Below, one piece after another: positions 14,249 through 20,448 of a DNA stretch of 59,741 nucleotides. Each line of letters begins with the position of its first letter. Positions within the stretch are counted from its first letter, which is position 1. This stretch comes from a virus, in IMG/VR virus record IMGVR_UViG_3300030101_004148, positions 45,544-105,284 of that record, one strand, 5' to 3'. Both the position numbers and the translations under genes were made by a program. The notes under the pieces are model-generated. The model made no database searches. It worked only from the letters and a program-made list of their open reading frames with translations, and was not told the DNA's origin.

Positions 14249-14737
14249 ATGCCATACGAAACAATAGACCCAGAAAACCATTTGAATTGGTTATTGTCAA
14301 CCGAATACAAAACCAGAACCCACATTCAAAGGAGCAAGACAGACAAAAGATATTTAAATAATTTTTCTTCTGCTAACTATTCAATAGCTCAATACTATGA
14401 AGAAGAAAAGCAAGTAAAAGCTGAAGGGGGCAAAACCTATGGCGAAAAATATTGGGTTCAAAATGATTTCTGTTTAGCATATTGGCACGAAAGACAGCAA
14501 GTTGATAAAAGATTAAGAAACCAGCTTGGCGATAAATATGATAAATTCAGGTGGAAAAATGGGGGCAAAGAATATGAAAAATTTGTCTTGAATGACACTG
14601 AAGTAATGAGGCTTAAAAAAGCAAACAGAGAGGCATACGAAGAAGAAAATAATATTACCGATAACTTTGACTATAAAAAACTTTTCAGCGAAGAGAGAGC
14701 TGAATCTAAAACAGGTCAATTAACTTTATTCCAATGA
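14249..14737 (+). CDS. Hypothetical protein with C-terminal clamp-binding-like motif QLTLF (162 aa)
   Basis: Charged, mostly helical protein (MPYETIDPENHLNWLLSTEY at the start; many Lys, Glu and Tyr). It ends TGQLTLFQ. QLTLF agrees with the bacterial sliding-clamp (beta) binding consensus QLxLF, and it is at the extreme C-terminus where such motifs often lie. That suggests it docks on the host clamp to redirect or block host replication. The gap 14157-14248 upstream contains only a 27-aa frame. Overlaps the start of the 62-aa gene by 4 bp. Confidence 0.5.
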   Translation: MPYETIDPENHLNWLLSTEYKTRTHIQRSKTDKRYLNNFSSANYSIAQYYEEEKQVKAEGGKTYGEKYWVQNDFCLAYWHERQQVDKRLRNQLGDKYDKFRWKNGGKEYEKFVLNDTEVMRLKKANREAYEEENNITDNFDYKKLFSEERAESKTGQLTLFQ

Positions 14738-14922
14738 GTAGTATAGATAAATTATATAAACAACATAAAAAGCTGAAAGAAAAAGTTTCCAAGCAAAAGA
14801 AAACAATAGACCAGCTTAAAGATTTAGTTTCATTATTTGAACACAGAAAACTATTTACCAACGATAGTATAATAATGGTTGGAGATTTAGAAAAATTAAA
14901 AAACTTAATTAATAAACTATGA
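14734..14922 (+). CDS. Small coiled-coil protein (62 aa)
   Basis: Starts MSSIDKLYKQHKKLKEKVSK; Lys/Leu heptads predict a coiled coil over the first 40 residues, then a short helix ending KLKNLINKL. ATG overlaps the stop of the 162-aa gene; the stop overlaps the ATG of the 83-aa gene. No family recognised. Confidence 0.5.
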   Translation: MSSIDKLYKQHKKLKEKVSKQKKTIDQLKDLVSLFEHRKLFTNDSIIMVGDLEKLKNLINKL

Positions 14923-15170
14923 AAGTAAAAGATTATTTACCAAAACTAAAAGCAAATAGATATACTTATTACAATTTAAATCAAAAAACAATTCAAGATT
15001 TTAAAAACCTGTATAATTATTTGAAAAAACATGGAGATAAAGAAATTGGATTATTGTTTGGAATAATAGTTCAGTTAAATAAATATAAAGAAAAACTTAA
15101 AGAAACAGATTATATTAAAAAATATACCATAATGAGTCTGTTAAGTCAAACAATAAAACATGAACAGTGA
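14919..15170 (+). CDS. Hypothetical Lys/Tyr-rich protein (83 aa)
   Basis: Starts MKVKDYLPKLKANRYTYYNL; helical throughout, with a hydrophobic stretch GLLFGIIVQL too short for a membrane segment. Coupled to the 62-aa coiled-coil gene by a 4-bp overlap. No family recognised. Confidence 0.45.
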   Translation: MKVKDYLPKLKANRYTYYNLNQKTIQDFKNLYNYLKKHGDKEIGLLFGIIVQLNKYKEKLKETDYIKKYTIMSLLSQTIKHEQ

Positions 15171-15210
15171 ATGGAAAACACTCTAAAACAAAAATTTAAA
15201 TTTAATAAAT

Positions 15211-15681
15211 ATGGGATTAGATATGTATTTAAACAAAAAAGTTTATGTGCAAAATTGGGAACACACGCCTGAAGAAAGAAGAAGTAAGGTTGAAGTTTCC
15301 GTAGGTGGCAATAAGATTGACACCGAGAAAGCCACGCATGTAATTATACAAGCTGGTTACTGGCGTAAAGCCAACCAAATTCATCAATGGTTTGTTGACA
15401 ATGTTCAAGAAGGCGTTGATAATTGCTCTGAATATTATGTTACACCAGACAAATTAAAAGACTTATTAGCGATTTGTGAGGCATTAAAAGAGCTGTGGAT
15501 CAGTGGAGATAAAAATGCGTTTCAGGAATACGCTGAACAAGTGTTGCCAACCCAAGAGGGATTTTTCTTCGGCAATACACAATACGGAGAGGATTATATG
15601 CATGATATTGATGAAACAATAGATATGCTTACAGACCTCGATTTCGCTGAATCAGATTATTATTATCAATCAAGCTGGTAG
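15211..15681 (+). CDS. Conserved phage protein, MGLDMYL family (156 aa)
   Basis: Begins MGLDMYLNKKVYVQNW and contains YWRKANQIHQWFVDNVQEG, DNCSEYYV, a LPTQEGFFFGNTQYG segment and Asp-rich helices toward the end. The MGLDMYL start with YWRKAN-IH-WFV and LPT-GFFFG is widely seen in phage and bacterial proteins of unknown role. It belongs to the early block and precedes the ferredoxin-fold protein by 2 bp. Function unknown. Confidence 0.7.
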   Translation: MGLDMYLNKKVYVQNWEHTPEERRSKVEVSVGGNKIDTEKATHVIIQAGYWRKANQIHQWFVDNVQEGVDNCSEYYVTPDKLKDLLAICEALKELWISGDKNAFQEYAEQVLPTQEGFFFGNTQYGEDYMHDIDETIDMLTDLDFAESDYYYQSSW

Positions 15682-15683
15682 TT

Positions 15684-16367
15684 ATGGCGAATCATTGTTG
15701 GAACTGGGTTGTTTTAAACGGAAGTAAAACAGCCCTCACTCAAGTCGAGAGTAGAATGAAGAAATACGACAAAACAAAATACTTCACAGAATTTTGTGAT
15801 TATGTTTTAAAGCGAGGTAAAATTGGTGAGTACGAAAAAAACTATGCTCATCTAATAAATGCCAAGCCTAAACCAAATAAAACATCTTACAAAAATGGAG
15901 ATAAATTCACCGATATAGATATGTCAATACCTTATGCTACATATTTAAAATATGGAACACGCTGGTTTGATTTTGAAATGGAAGGAGATGATACTTTTTT
16001 ACAAATTCAAGGTAGTTCAGCATGGTCTCCACCAATAAAATTTATTGTTGAATTATGTAATGTGTACAATCTAAACGCACGAATGGAATATGAAGAAGGA
16101 GGAATGGATTTTGCTGGAAAGCTGGAAATATCTCCAAATGGCATAACCCAGCATTTTGAAATGACAGCAGATGAATTTAATTATTTGGAAGATTACCACG
16201 CTTGGTGTGATAGACAAATAGACCATTATGGCTATGAAGATGATGGCGATAAATTATTTATTGCTGATTATAAAGGAAATGGTTGGCTCAAAAAAGCACA
16301 TTTTGAGGAAACTTTAAAGTATATAAAAATTCAAATGAAAGAAGAAACCTTCCAGTCTAATTCATAG
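15684..16367 (+). CDS. Api92/YubB-like ferredoxin-fold domain protein (227 aa)
   Basis: MANHCWNWVVLNGSKTALTQ start; conserved SAWSPPIKFIVELC and MEYEEGGMDFAGKLE in the middle match the Api92-like (DUF1281-type) ferredoxin-domain proteins found in phages and plasmids. A Trp/Tyr-rich C-terminal part (DYHAWCDRQIDHYGYED) is phage specific. Function of the family is unknown. Stop is 31 bp before the next gene. Confidence 0.6.
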   Translation: MANHCWNWVVLNGSKTALTQVESRMKKYDKTKYFTEFCDYVLKRGKIGEYEKNYAHLINAKPKPNKTSYKNGDKFTDIDMSIPYATYLKYGTRWFDFEMEGDDTFLQIQGSSAWSPPIKFIVELCNVYNLNARMEYEEGGMDFAGKLEISPNGITQHFEMTADEFNYLEDYHAWCDRQIDHYGYEDDGDKLFIADYKGNGWLKKAHFEETLKYIKIQMKEETFQSNS

Positions 16368-16398
16368 GCTGGATAGGTGTTTCATAAATATATAAATT

Positions 16399-16626
16399 AT
16401 GGCGAAAAGAAACGGAACATTTTGTTTAGTTGCAGAAACTTACGATTTCTGTGTAGAATATTCCTATTATTGGGATAATGGATCGTGGGAACAGCCCCCA
16501 GAAGAAGAGCTGATAATAAAAGAAGTATCAATTAACGGAACGGACATTACAGATTTCTACTGGGATTGGATTGACAGCGAAGAGCTGTATAGTAGAGTGC
16601 TGGAATATGCAAGAGATAATATTTAA
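16399..16626 (+). CDS. Hypothetical acidic protein (75 aa)
   Basis: Starts MAKRNGTFCLVAETYDFCVE; Trp-rich and acidic (WDNGSWEQPPEEELIIKEVS). It looks like a small beta-fold protein, possibly a DNA mimic given its acidity, but that is speculation. No family recognised. Confidence 0.5.
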   Translation: MAKRNGTFCLVAETYDFCVEYSYYWDNGSWEQPPEEELIIKEVSINGTDITDFYWDWIDSEELYSRVLEYARDNI

Positions 16627-16630
16627 AATT

Positions 16631-16903
16631 ATGATAAGCGAAGATAAAATAAAAAGAATAGCCCAAGACATTATTAATGATGATGAATGGGTAAATGACA
16701 GCCATAGTCAGGCTGAGCATAACGGAATCCGAAACGGATTGGAAAGATTGTTAAATCATTTGGAAGAAACCAAACCCAGCAAGGGAATGGTGCCAAATTT
16801 AGTTACAGGTGAACATTCTGATAGTGATATTGTTGATGTTTTGTATTCAGATTTTCCAAAAGTTTTTGAGCAAATTTTAGAATTTTTAGATTTGCAAAAT
16901 TAA
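16631..16903 (+). CDS. Hypothetical acidic helical protein (90 aa)
   Basis: ATG at 16631 is chosen because the in-frame upstream TTG at 16571 lies inside the preceding gene. Starts MISEDKIKRIAQDIINDDEW, with acidic helical segments and HSQAEHNGIRNGLERLLN. Four-base spacing after the previous stop. No family recognised. Confidence 0.5.
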   Translation: MISEDKIKRIAQDIINDDEWVNDSHSQAEHNGIRNGLERLLNHLEETKPSKGMVPNLVTGEHSDSDIVDVLYSDFPKVFEQILEFLDLQN

Positions 16904-16948
16904 AATAAATACACTAAGTTTACACAGAATTTAATTAAATTAACTTTA

Positions 16949-17131
16949 ATGTCCGATAATACAAAAACACACAAAGCTTTATTTTCTTACCTTGATGTTT
17001 GCCATTCTTTGATTTTAAATAGTGGTGAAAATCAGCGTATAAAACAATGCTCCAAGTGTGGAAGGTGGGTGTTAGAGAGTAGTTTAGTTGAGGGAGCTTG
17101 TGATGATTGCGAAGTTCCCTTGTTCATATAG
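16949..17131 (+). CDS. Small zinc-ribbon-like protein (60 aa)
   Basis: Contains KQCSKCGRWVLESS and GACDDCEVPLFI, two CxxC pairs about 17 residues apart that could bind one zinc. The first half is helical (HKALFSYLDVCHSLILN). Such small zinc ribbons in phage early regions often bind DNA or proteins. Followed by a hairpin-forming intergenic segment. Confidence 0.5.
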   Translation: MSDNTKTHKALFSYLDVCHSLILNSGENQRIKQCSKCGRWVLESSLVEGACDDCEVPLFI

Positions 17132-17151
17132 TTAGTTAATTTTAGGAGACT

Positions 17152-17188
17152 GGGTGCGAAAGTTAAGAACGCACTTCTATCAGCACCC
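17152..17188 (+). promoter_or_regulatory. Competing hairpins in an intergenic leader
   Basis: GGGTGC at 17152-17157 can pair with GCACCC at 17183-17188, or GTGCG (17154-17158) with CGCAC (17170-17174); the two cannot form together. A weak pyrimidine-rich stretch follows. It lies between the zinc-ribbon gene and the 50-aa gene and could be an attenuator or weak terminator. Confidence 0.35.
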
Positions 17189-17209
17189 TCTCTCTTTTAC
17201 TTTTAAATT

Positions 17210-17362
17210 ATGAGAAAAGAAAACTATACAGTTCATTTATACTTTGGTGGCGAAGAGCCTGATGCTATTATGCACACCACTGATATTGACCAAGCAAGGC
17301 GTTGGGTAAGCGATGCTGAGCATGGACTAATTTTAAACAGCCAAAACATAGCAGTACAATGA
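17210..17362 (+). CDS. Hypothetical protein (50 aa)
   Basis: ATG at 17210; begins MRKENYTVHLYFGGEEPDAI and continues IDQARRWVSDAEHGLI. Alpha/beta composition typical of small phage proteins. Its stop (TGA) overlaps the ATG of the next gene (ATGA), supporting it as real. No family recognised. Confidence 0.5.
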   Translation: MRKENYTVHLYFGGEEPDAIMHTTDIDQARRWVSDAEHGLILNSQNIAVQ

Positions 17363-17553
17363 ATCATTTTTATAACAACGGACAAGAATTTCTCCGGAAA
17401 AAGATACTGGACAAAGAAAGAAAAAGACAAAGACTATATAGATCAAGACAAGGTAAATCTGATGAAAGATATTCAAGAGATATAAAGCTTACTTTAATTT
17501 CTTATGTTGGATTGATTATAGTTATATTAATTTTAATACTTACTAAGTCGTGA
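17359..17553 (+). CDS. Small membrane protein with C-terminal TM segment (64 aa)
   Basis: A basic first half (RKKILDKERKRQRLYRSRQG) is followed by one hydrophobic segment, LISYVGLIIVILILILT, at residues about 46-62, ending KS. Tail-anchored topology with a basic cytoplasmic part. Overlaps both neighbours by 4 bp. It could affect the host inner membrane; no family recognised. Confidence 0.5.
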   Translation: MNHFYNNGQEFLRKKILDKERKRQRLYRSRQGKSDERYSRDIKLTLISYVGLIIVILILILTKS

Positions 17554-17900
17554 AATCAACAAGAGATTATATAAAAAGTATATCAAAAGACATAACAGAA
17601 TTATTGCTCTTAAAAAATTCTAATTATGGAGACACGGCAAATAATCCTCCACAAATATTTTCTAAACTATCAGCACAAGAGGCTATTTGTGCGAGGTTAG
17701 ATGATAAGTTAAGCAGAATTAAAAAGCTCTCTATAAACCATGTAGGAGGTATTGATGATAAAACTGATGAAAGTGCTAAAGATACAATTAAGGATATAAT
17801 TGGTTACATGATATTACTTTTGGTTCAAATTCAAAAACGAGAAGATAAAATAGTAGCCGAGCTTATCGAGTTAAAAAATAAGAAAAAAAACGATTTATGA
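17550..17900 (+). CDS. Nucleotide-modification-associated-domain-like protein (116 aa)
   Basis: GTG start overlapping the preceding stop. Contains KNSNYGDTANNPPQIFSKLS and CARLDDKLSRIKKL, then DESAKDTIKDIIGYMILLL. The pattern NYGD...DDKLSRI...DT-DI-GY is that of Nmad1/DUF1599-like phage proteins and of all-alpha NTP-pyrophosphohydrolases. It might act on nucleotides or modified bases. The acidic pair DD and the DE-DT helix are candidate metal ligands. Substrate unknown. Confidence 0.6.
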   Translation: MKSTRDYIKSISKDITELLLLKNSNYGDTANNPPQIFSKLSAQEAICARLDDKLSRIKKLSINHVGGIDDKTDESAKDTIKDIIGYMILLLVQIQKREDKIVAELIELKNKKKNDL

Positions 17901-18202
17901 AATTAAATATATTTGAGCAATACGCCAAAGCTGTTGCCAAACAATTCCATATTACATTAGATGAAATGTTTAGCGGAGACAGAAGAAGAGATTATGTTGA
18001 TGCCAGACAAATGCTTTATTTTTTGTGCATGGAAAGACCGATTAGATTAAACTACATTGTTAGGTTTATGAAAGAGGCTGGTTGTGAGGTTTACCACACT
18101 ACGATTTTACATGGGTATAAAAAAGCTAAAGAACAAATAGACAGCGATCCAGACTATAAAGCTGTAGTTGAAAAAATTAAGGATTTAGGGGTTAATGTAT
18201 AA
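17897..18202 (+). CDS. DnaA domain-IV-like DNA-binding protein (101 aa)
   Basis: Starts MKLNIFEQYAKAVAKQFHIT; the series LDEMFSGDRRRDYVDARQML-YFL, then a helix, then YHTTILHGYKKAKE parallels the DnaA C-terminal domain (R-R-I-ARQIAMYL ... HSTVLHA-KK), which reads DnaA boxes. There is no AAA+ part. It probably binds a phage or host origin. A second such protein lies at 24600-25061. It overlaps the upstream gene by 4 bp and the downstream one by 8 bp. Confidence 0.65.
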   Translation: MKLNIFEQYAKAVAKQFHITLDEMFSGDRRRDYVDARQMLYFLCMERPIRLNYIVRFMKEAGCEVYHTTILHGYKKAKEQIDSDPDYKAVVEKIKDLGVNV

Positions 18203-18587
18203 TCTTATTGAAATATTTGAACAAGCCACAAATGATGCTATGGCTTTTCCTACAACATTACCAGAAGGAAAAAGCATCATTGGAAGAGGTGCTAAAATCC
18301 AAAAGTTTGGAGATAAGATTGAAATATTAAATATGGGTAAAGGTGGAGATTATTTTAAAGAGTGTAACCCAAATGAATATCAAATATTTCTTGACAATGG
18401 CTGGAAGGCCGGAACAATAAAATTATCTATATCAAATTGTAAGCACAAGCTGGAGTTGATAGAGGATAAAATTAAAACCGAGCTGAACACTCGGAAGAAT
18501 GATAAACACATTCAAAATTTAAAGTCTCGTAGAGAGGCTTTATTGCAAAAATACGCAAACTTAAAAATTAAATTAAATAAATTATAA
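18195..18587 (+). CDS. Hypothetical protein with C-terminal coiled coil (130 aa)
   Basis: Starts MYNLIEIFEQATNDAMAFPT. The first half is Gly/Ile beta-like (GRGAKIQKFGDKIEILNMGK); residues about 80-130 (KLELIEDKIKTELNTRKNDK and following) form a Lys-rich coiled coil. Located just upstream of the annealing protein, so it may be part of the recombination cassette. No family recognised. Confidence 0.45.
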   Translation: MYNLIEIFEQATNDAMAFPTTLPEGKSIIGRGAKIQKFGDKIEILNMGKGGDYFKECNPNEYQIFLDNGWKAGTIKLSISNCKHKLELIEDKIKTELNTRKNDKHIQNLKSRREALLQKYANLKIKLNKL

Positions 18588-18589
18588 TT

Positions 18590-19204
18590 ATGGAAAAATC
18601 ATACGAAAATTTGAGTAAAATTTCTGTCGCAGGAAAGACAGAGAAAAAGGGTAAGTTTAGTTATTTGTCTTGGGCTTGGGCTTGGCACATCTTACAAACA
18701 AATTATCCAGGCAGTAAAAGGGTTGTATATGAAGATGAAAACGGAGTTCCGTATTTCAATGATGGAAAATATGCAAATGTTAAAGTGGGGGTAATTGTAA
18801 ATGGCGTTGAGCATATTGATTATATGCCTGTAACTGACCATGTAAATAGGTCAATTCCTTACGCAAAAATTAATTCTTTTGACATTAATAATTCTATTCA
18901 ACGATCCACAGCTAAAGCGATTGCTATGCACGGATTAGGTTTATCTTTATGGATTGGAGAAGATACTTCAAGAATACCTAATGAAGATATTAAACCAGCG
19001 GAGGTAACACCAGAAGTTCCGTTGGGAGAGTATCATTTAGAAGTAGACGGAGAAAACTGGGAAAGAGTGTTGAATTTTGTAGTTAAAAACAAATCACAAG
19101 GTATGCCTTTTATTGTGTCTGAACTAAAGAAAAAGTATAAAGACAAATTGTTTCAAAAAAACACAAAGGTTTTTAAGCAATTAGAAAAAGAAGTTAATGG
19201 ATAA
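18590..19204 (+). CDS. Single-strand annealing protein, DUF1071/Sak3-like (204 aa)
   Basis: The signature GKFSYLSWAWAWHILQTNYP matches the SSAP family recalled as DUF1071 (YLSWAWAW-L--YP). The core continues with VKVGVIVNGVEHIDYMPVTD and SFDINNSIQRSTAKAIAMHG with LGLSLWIGED, the conserved hydrophobic segment of the family. Such proteins anneal complementary single strands, supporting recombination-dependent replication. It is followed by a RecE-like nuclease with an 8-bp overlap, the usual exonuclease/annealase pairing. The C-terminal 60 residues are less conserved. Confidence 0.8.
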   Translation: MEKSYENLSKISVAGKTEKKGKFSYLSWAWAWHILQTNYPGSKRVVYEDENGVPYFNDGKYANVKVGVIVNGVEHIDYMPVTDHVNRSIPYAKINSFDINNSIQRSTAKAIAMHGLGLSLWIGEDTSRIPNEDIKPAEVTPEVPLGEYHLEVDGENWERVLNFVVKNKSQGMPFIVSELKKKYKDKLFQKNTKVFKQLEKEVNG

Positions 19205-19934
19205 ATTAATTTTAGACAGACTTCGTAATGATGAGGATTATTATGGGGAGTATGGAAAGCAGTTTCTTTCAGCTTCAGGTGTAAGAACTTTAATAAGAGA
19301 GCCACACTTATTTGGCAAATCTTTCAAAACCTTGCCTTTGTTAGAAGGAAGATACTTTCATTTACTAATGTTGGAAGAAGATAAAGTAGATAATATTCCG
19401 GTGGTGGATATGAAATCCAGAAATTCAAACGCATTTAAGGAATTTAAAAAATCTAAAGAGCTGGACAGCTACGACATTCTATTGCAGCACGAAGCTGACA
19501 AATTACAAAGATTAGCTGATAAAATGAGAGGAAACATTGAGGTCTTTGACTATATATATAGTAAAGACAATCAGTTTGAAGTTCCAGGATTAGAAGAGAT
19601 TCACGGACAAATATTCAAAGGCAAGTGTGATATATTATCTAAAGATTATGTTTACGATATTAAAACTACTGGAAACCAATTTAAGTTTCGTTGGTCTGCT
19701 GATGAATATCTTTATCACGCACAAGCATATATCTATCAAGTTTTATTTAAAAAACCTATGGTGTTTTTAATTATTGACAAAAATACCGGCCTTATGCGTT
19801 ATGCAGACTGTAGTGATAGGTTTATAGAAAAAGGAGAATTAAGCGTAATTAAAGCAATAAATATATATGAGAAATTTTATAGTCCTAAAGCGACTGATAA
19901 TATCAATTCGTTCGTATTTAGGGAAACTTTATAG
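19197..19934 (+). CDS. RecE/YqaJ-like PD-(D/E)xK exonuclease (245 aa)
   Basis: Contains LLEGRYFHLLMLEEDK near residue 50 (G-x-x-H-x-L-x-L-E of RecE C-terminal-like nucleases), IFKGKCDILSKDYVYDIKTT with the D and DxK of the active site, and LYHAQAYIYQVLF, the QAxxYxx motif of this superfamily. The enzyme digests dsDNA ends to produce 3' overhangs for the adjacent annealing protein. Length fits phage RecE-like nucleases. The last residues overlap a possible small gene in another frame. Confidence 0.8.
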   Translation: MDKLILDRLRNDEDYYGEYGKQFLSASGVRTLIREPHLFGKSFKTLPLLEGRYFHLLMLEEDKVDNIPVVDMKSRNSNAFKEFKKSKELDSYDILLQHEADKLQRLADKMRGNIEVFDYIYSKDNQFEVPGLEEIHGQIFKGKCDILSKDYVYDIKTTGNQFKFRWSADEYLYHAQAYIYQVLFKKPMVFLIIDKNTGLMRYADCSDRFIEKGELSVIKAINIYEKFYSPKATDNINSFVFRETL

Positions 19935-20058
19935 AAAAAATGATTCGTCATGGTTGCAAGTTCCAAACAGCTGTGATGATGAGCATCAAAAGAAATTAAT
20001 AATTTCTGGTGCTGTTAAAATTTTGGAACAAAACATTAAAATTGTTAACAATGAGTGA
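19867..20058 (+). CDS. Possible small protein in the nuclease-SSB gap (up to 63 aa)
   Basis: Frame open from ATG 19867 to stop at 20056-20058. Only the second part, after 19934, looks protein-like (SSWLQVPNSCDDEHQKKLII and GAVKILEQNIKIVNN). The first part is a 68-bp overlap with the nuclease gene. The true start may be an unusual codon near 19908-19940. Weak support; no family recognised. Confidence 0.3.
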   Translation: MRNFIVLKRLIISIRSYLGKLYRKNDSSWLQVPNSCDDEHQKKLIISGAVKILEQNIKIVNNE

Positions 20059-20332
20059 TACTTCAAATGAGGAATTTAAGCACAATGCGGGAAATGGTAA
20101 TCTATTTGTAAATAAATACAAAGAGAAGGCCAATCAACCAGATTATCGTGGCAACTGCACTTGTCCACAAGGCGTTTCTTATGAACTTGCCGGGTGGAAA
20201 AAAAGCACACAAAGCGGTGATCCTTATCTTTCTATTTCTATGTCGGTAAAACAAGAAAAGAAAAATGATGCACCCGCACCAGCTCAAGCGCCTGTTACTG
20301 CAAATGCACAAACAGACGATTTGCCATTTTAA
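20051..20332 (+). CDS. DUF736-like protein with SSB-type C-terminal tip DDLPF (93 aa)
   Basis: ATG at 20051 is chosen over the upstream in-frame TTG. The core GNLFVNKYKEKANQPDYRGN and GVSYELAGWKKSTQSGD-PYLSISM fits DUF736-like proteins (LFkN-RKE--HPDY-G ... AWiK--kkG-FLS). A disordered Ala/Pro/Gln linker leads to TDDLPF, which matches the acidic tip (DDxxPF) by which bacterial SSB recruits replication and repair proteins. It probably serves as the phage ssDNA-binding or partner-recruiting protein. A strong terminator follows. Confidence 0.7.
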   Translation: MSDTSNEEFKHNAGNGNLFVNKYKEKANQPDYRGNCTCPQGVSYELAGWKKSTQSGDPYLSISMSVKQEKKNDAPAPAQAPVTANAQTDDLPF

Positions 20333-20338
20333 ATAAAT

Positions 20339-20375
20339 ACCCATTCCAGCTTTGACAAGTTGGGGTGGGTTTTTT
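20339..20375 (+). terminator. Strong rho-independent terminator
   Basis: Arms 20339-20352 and 20357-20370 form a 14-bp stem with three G-U pairs and a TGAC loop, followed by TTTTTT at 20370-20375. It ends the recombination operon after the DUF736/SSB-like gene and precedes the primase-helicase transcript. Confidence 0.8.
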
Positions 20376-20448
20376 AATCACTTAGTAAAACTTTTAATAA
20401 TAATATTAAAGTTTATTTTTTTTGTAATTTTTTTGACATAGTTGGAAT

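Noticed and set aside
15171-15266. Short frame starting MENTLKQKFKF before the MGLDMYL gene
   Set aside because: Runs into the next gene in another frame and looks like an A/T-rich leader.
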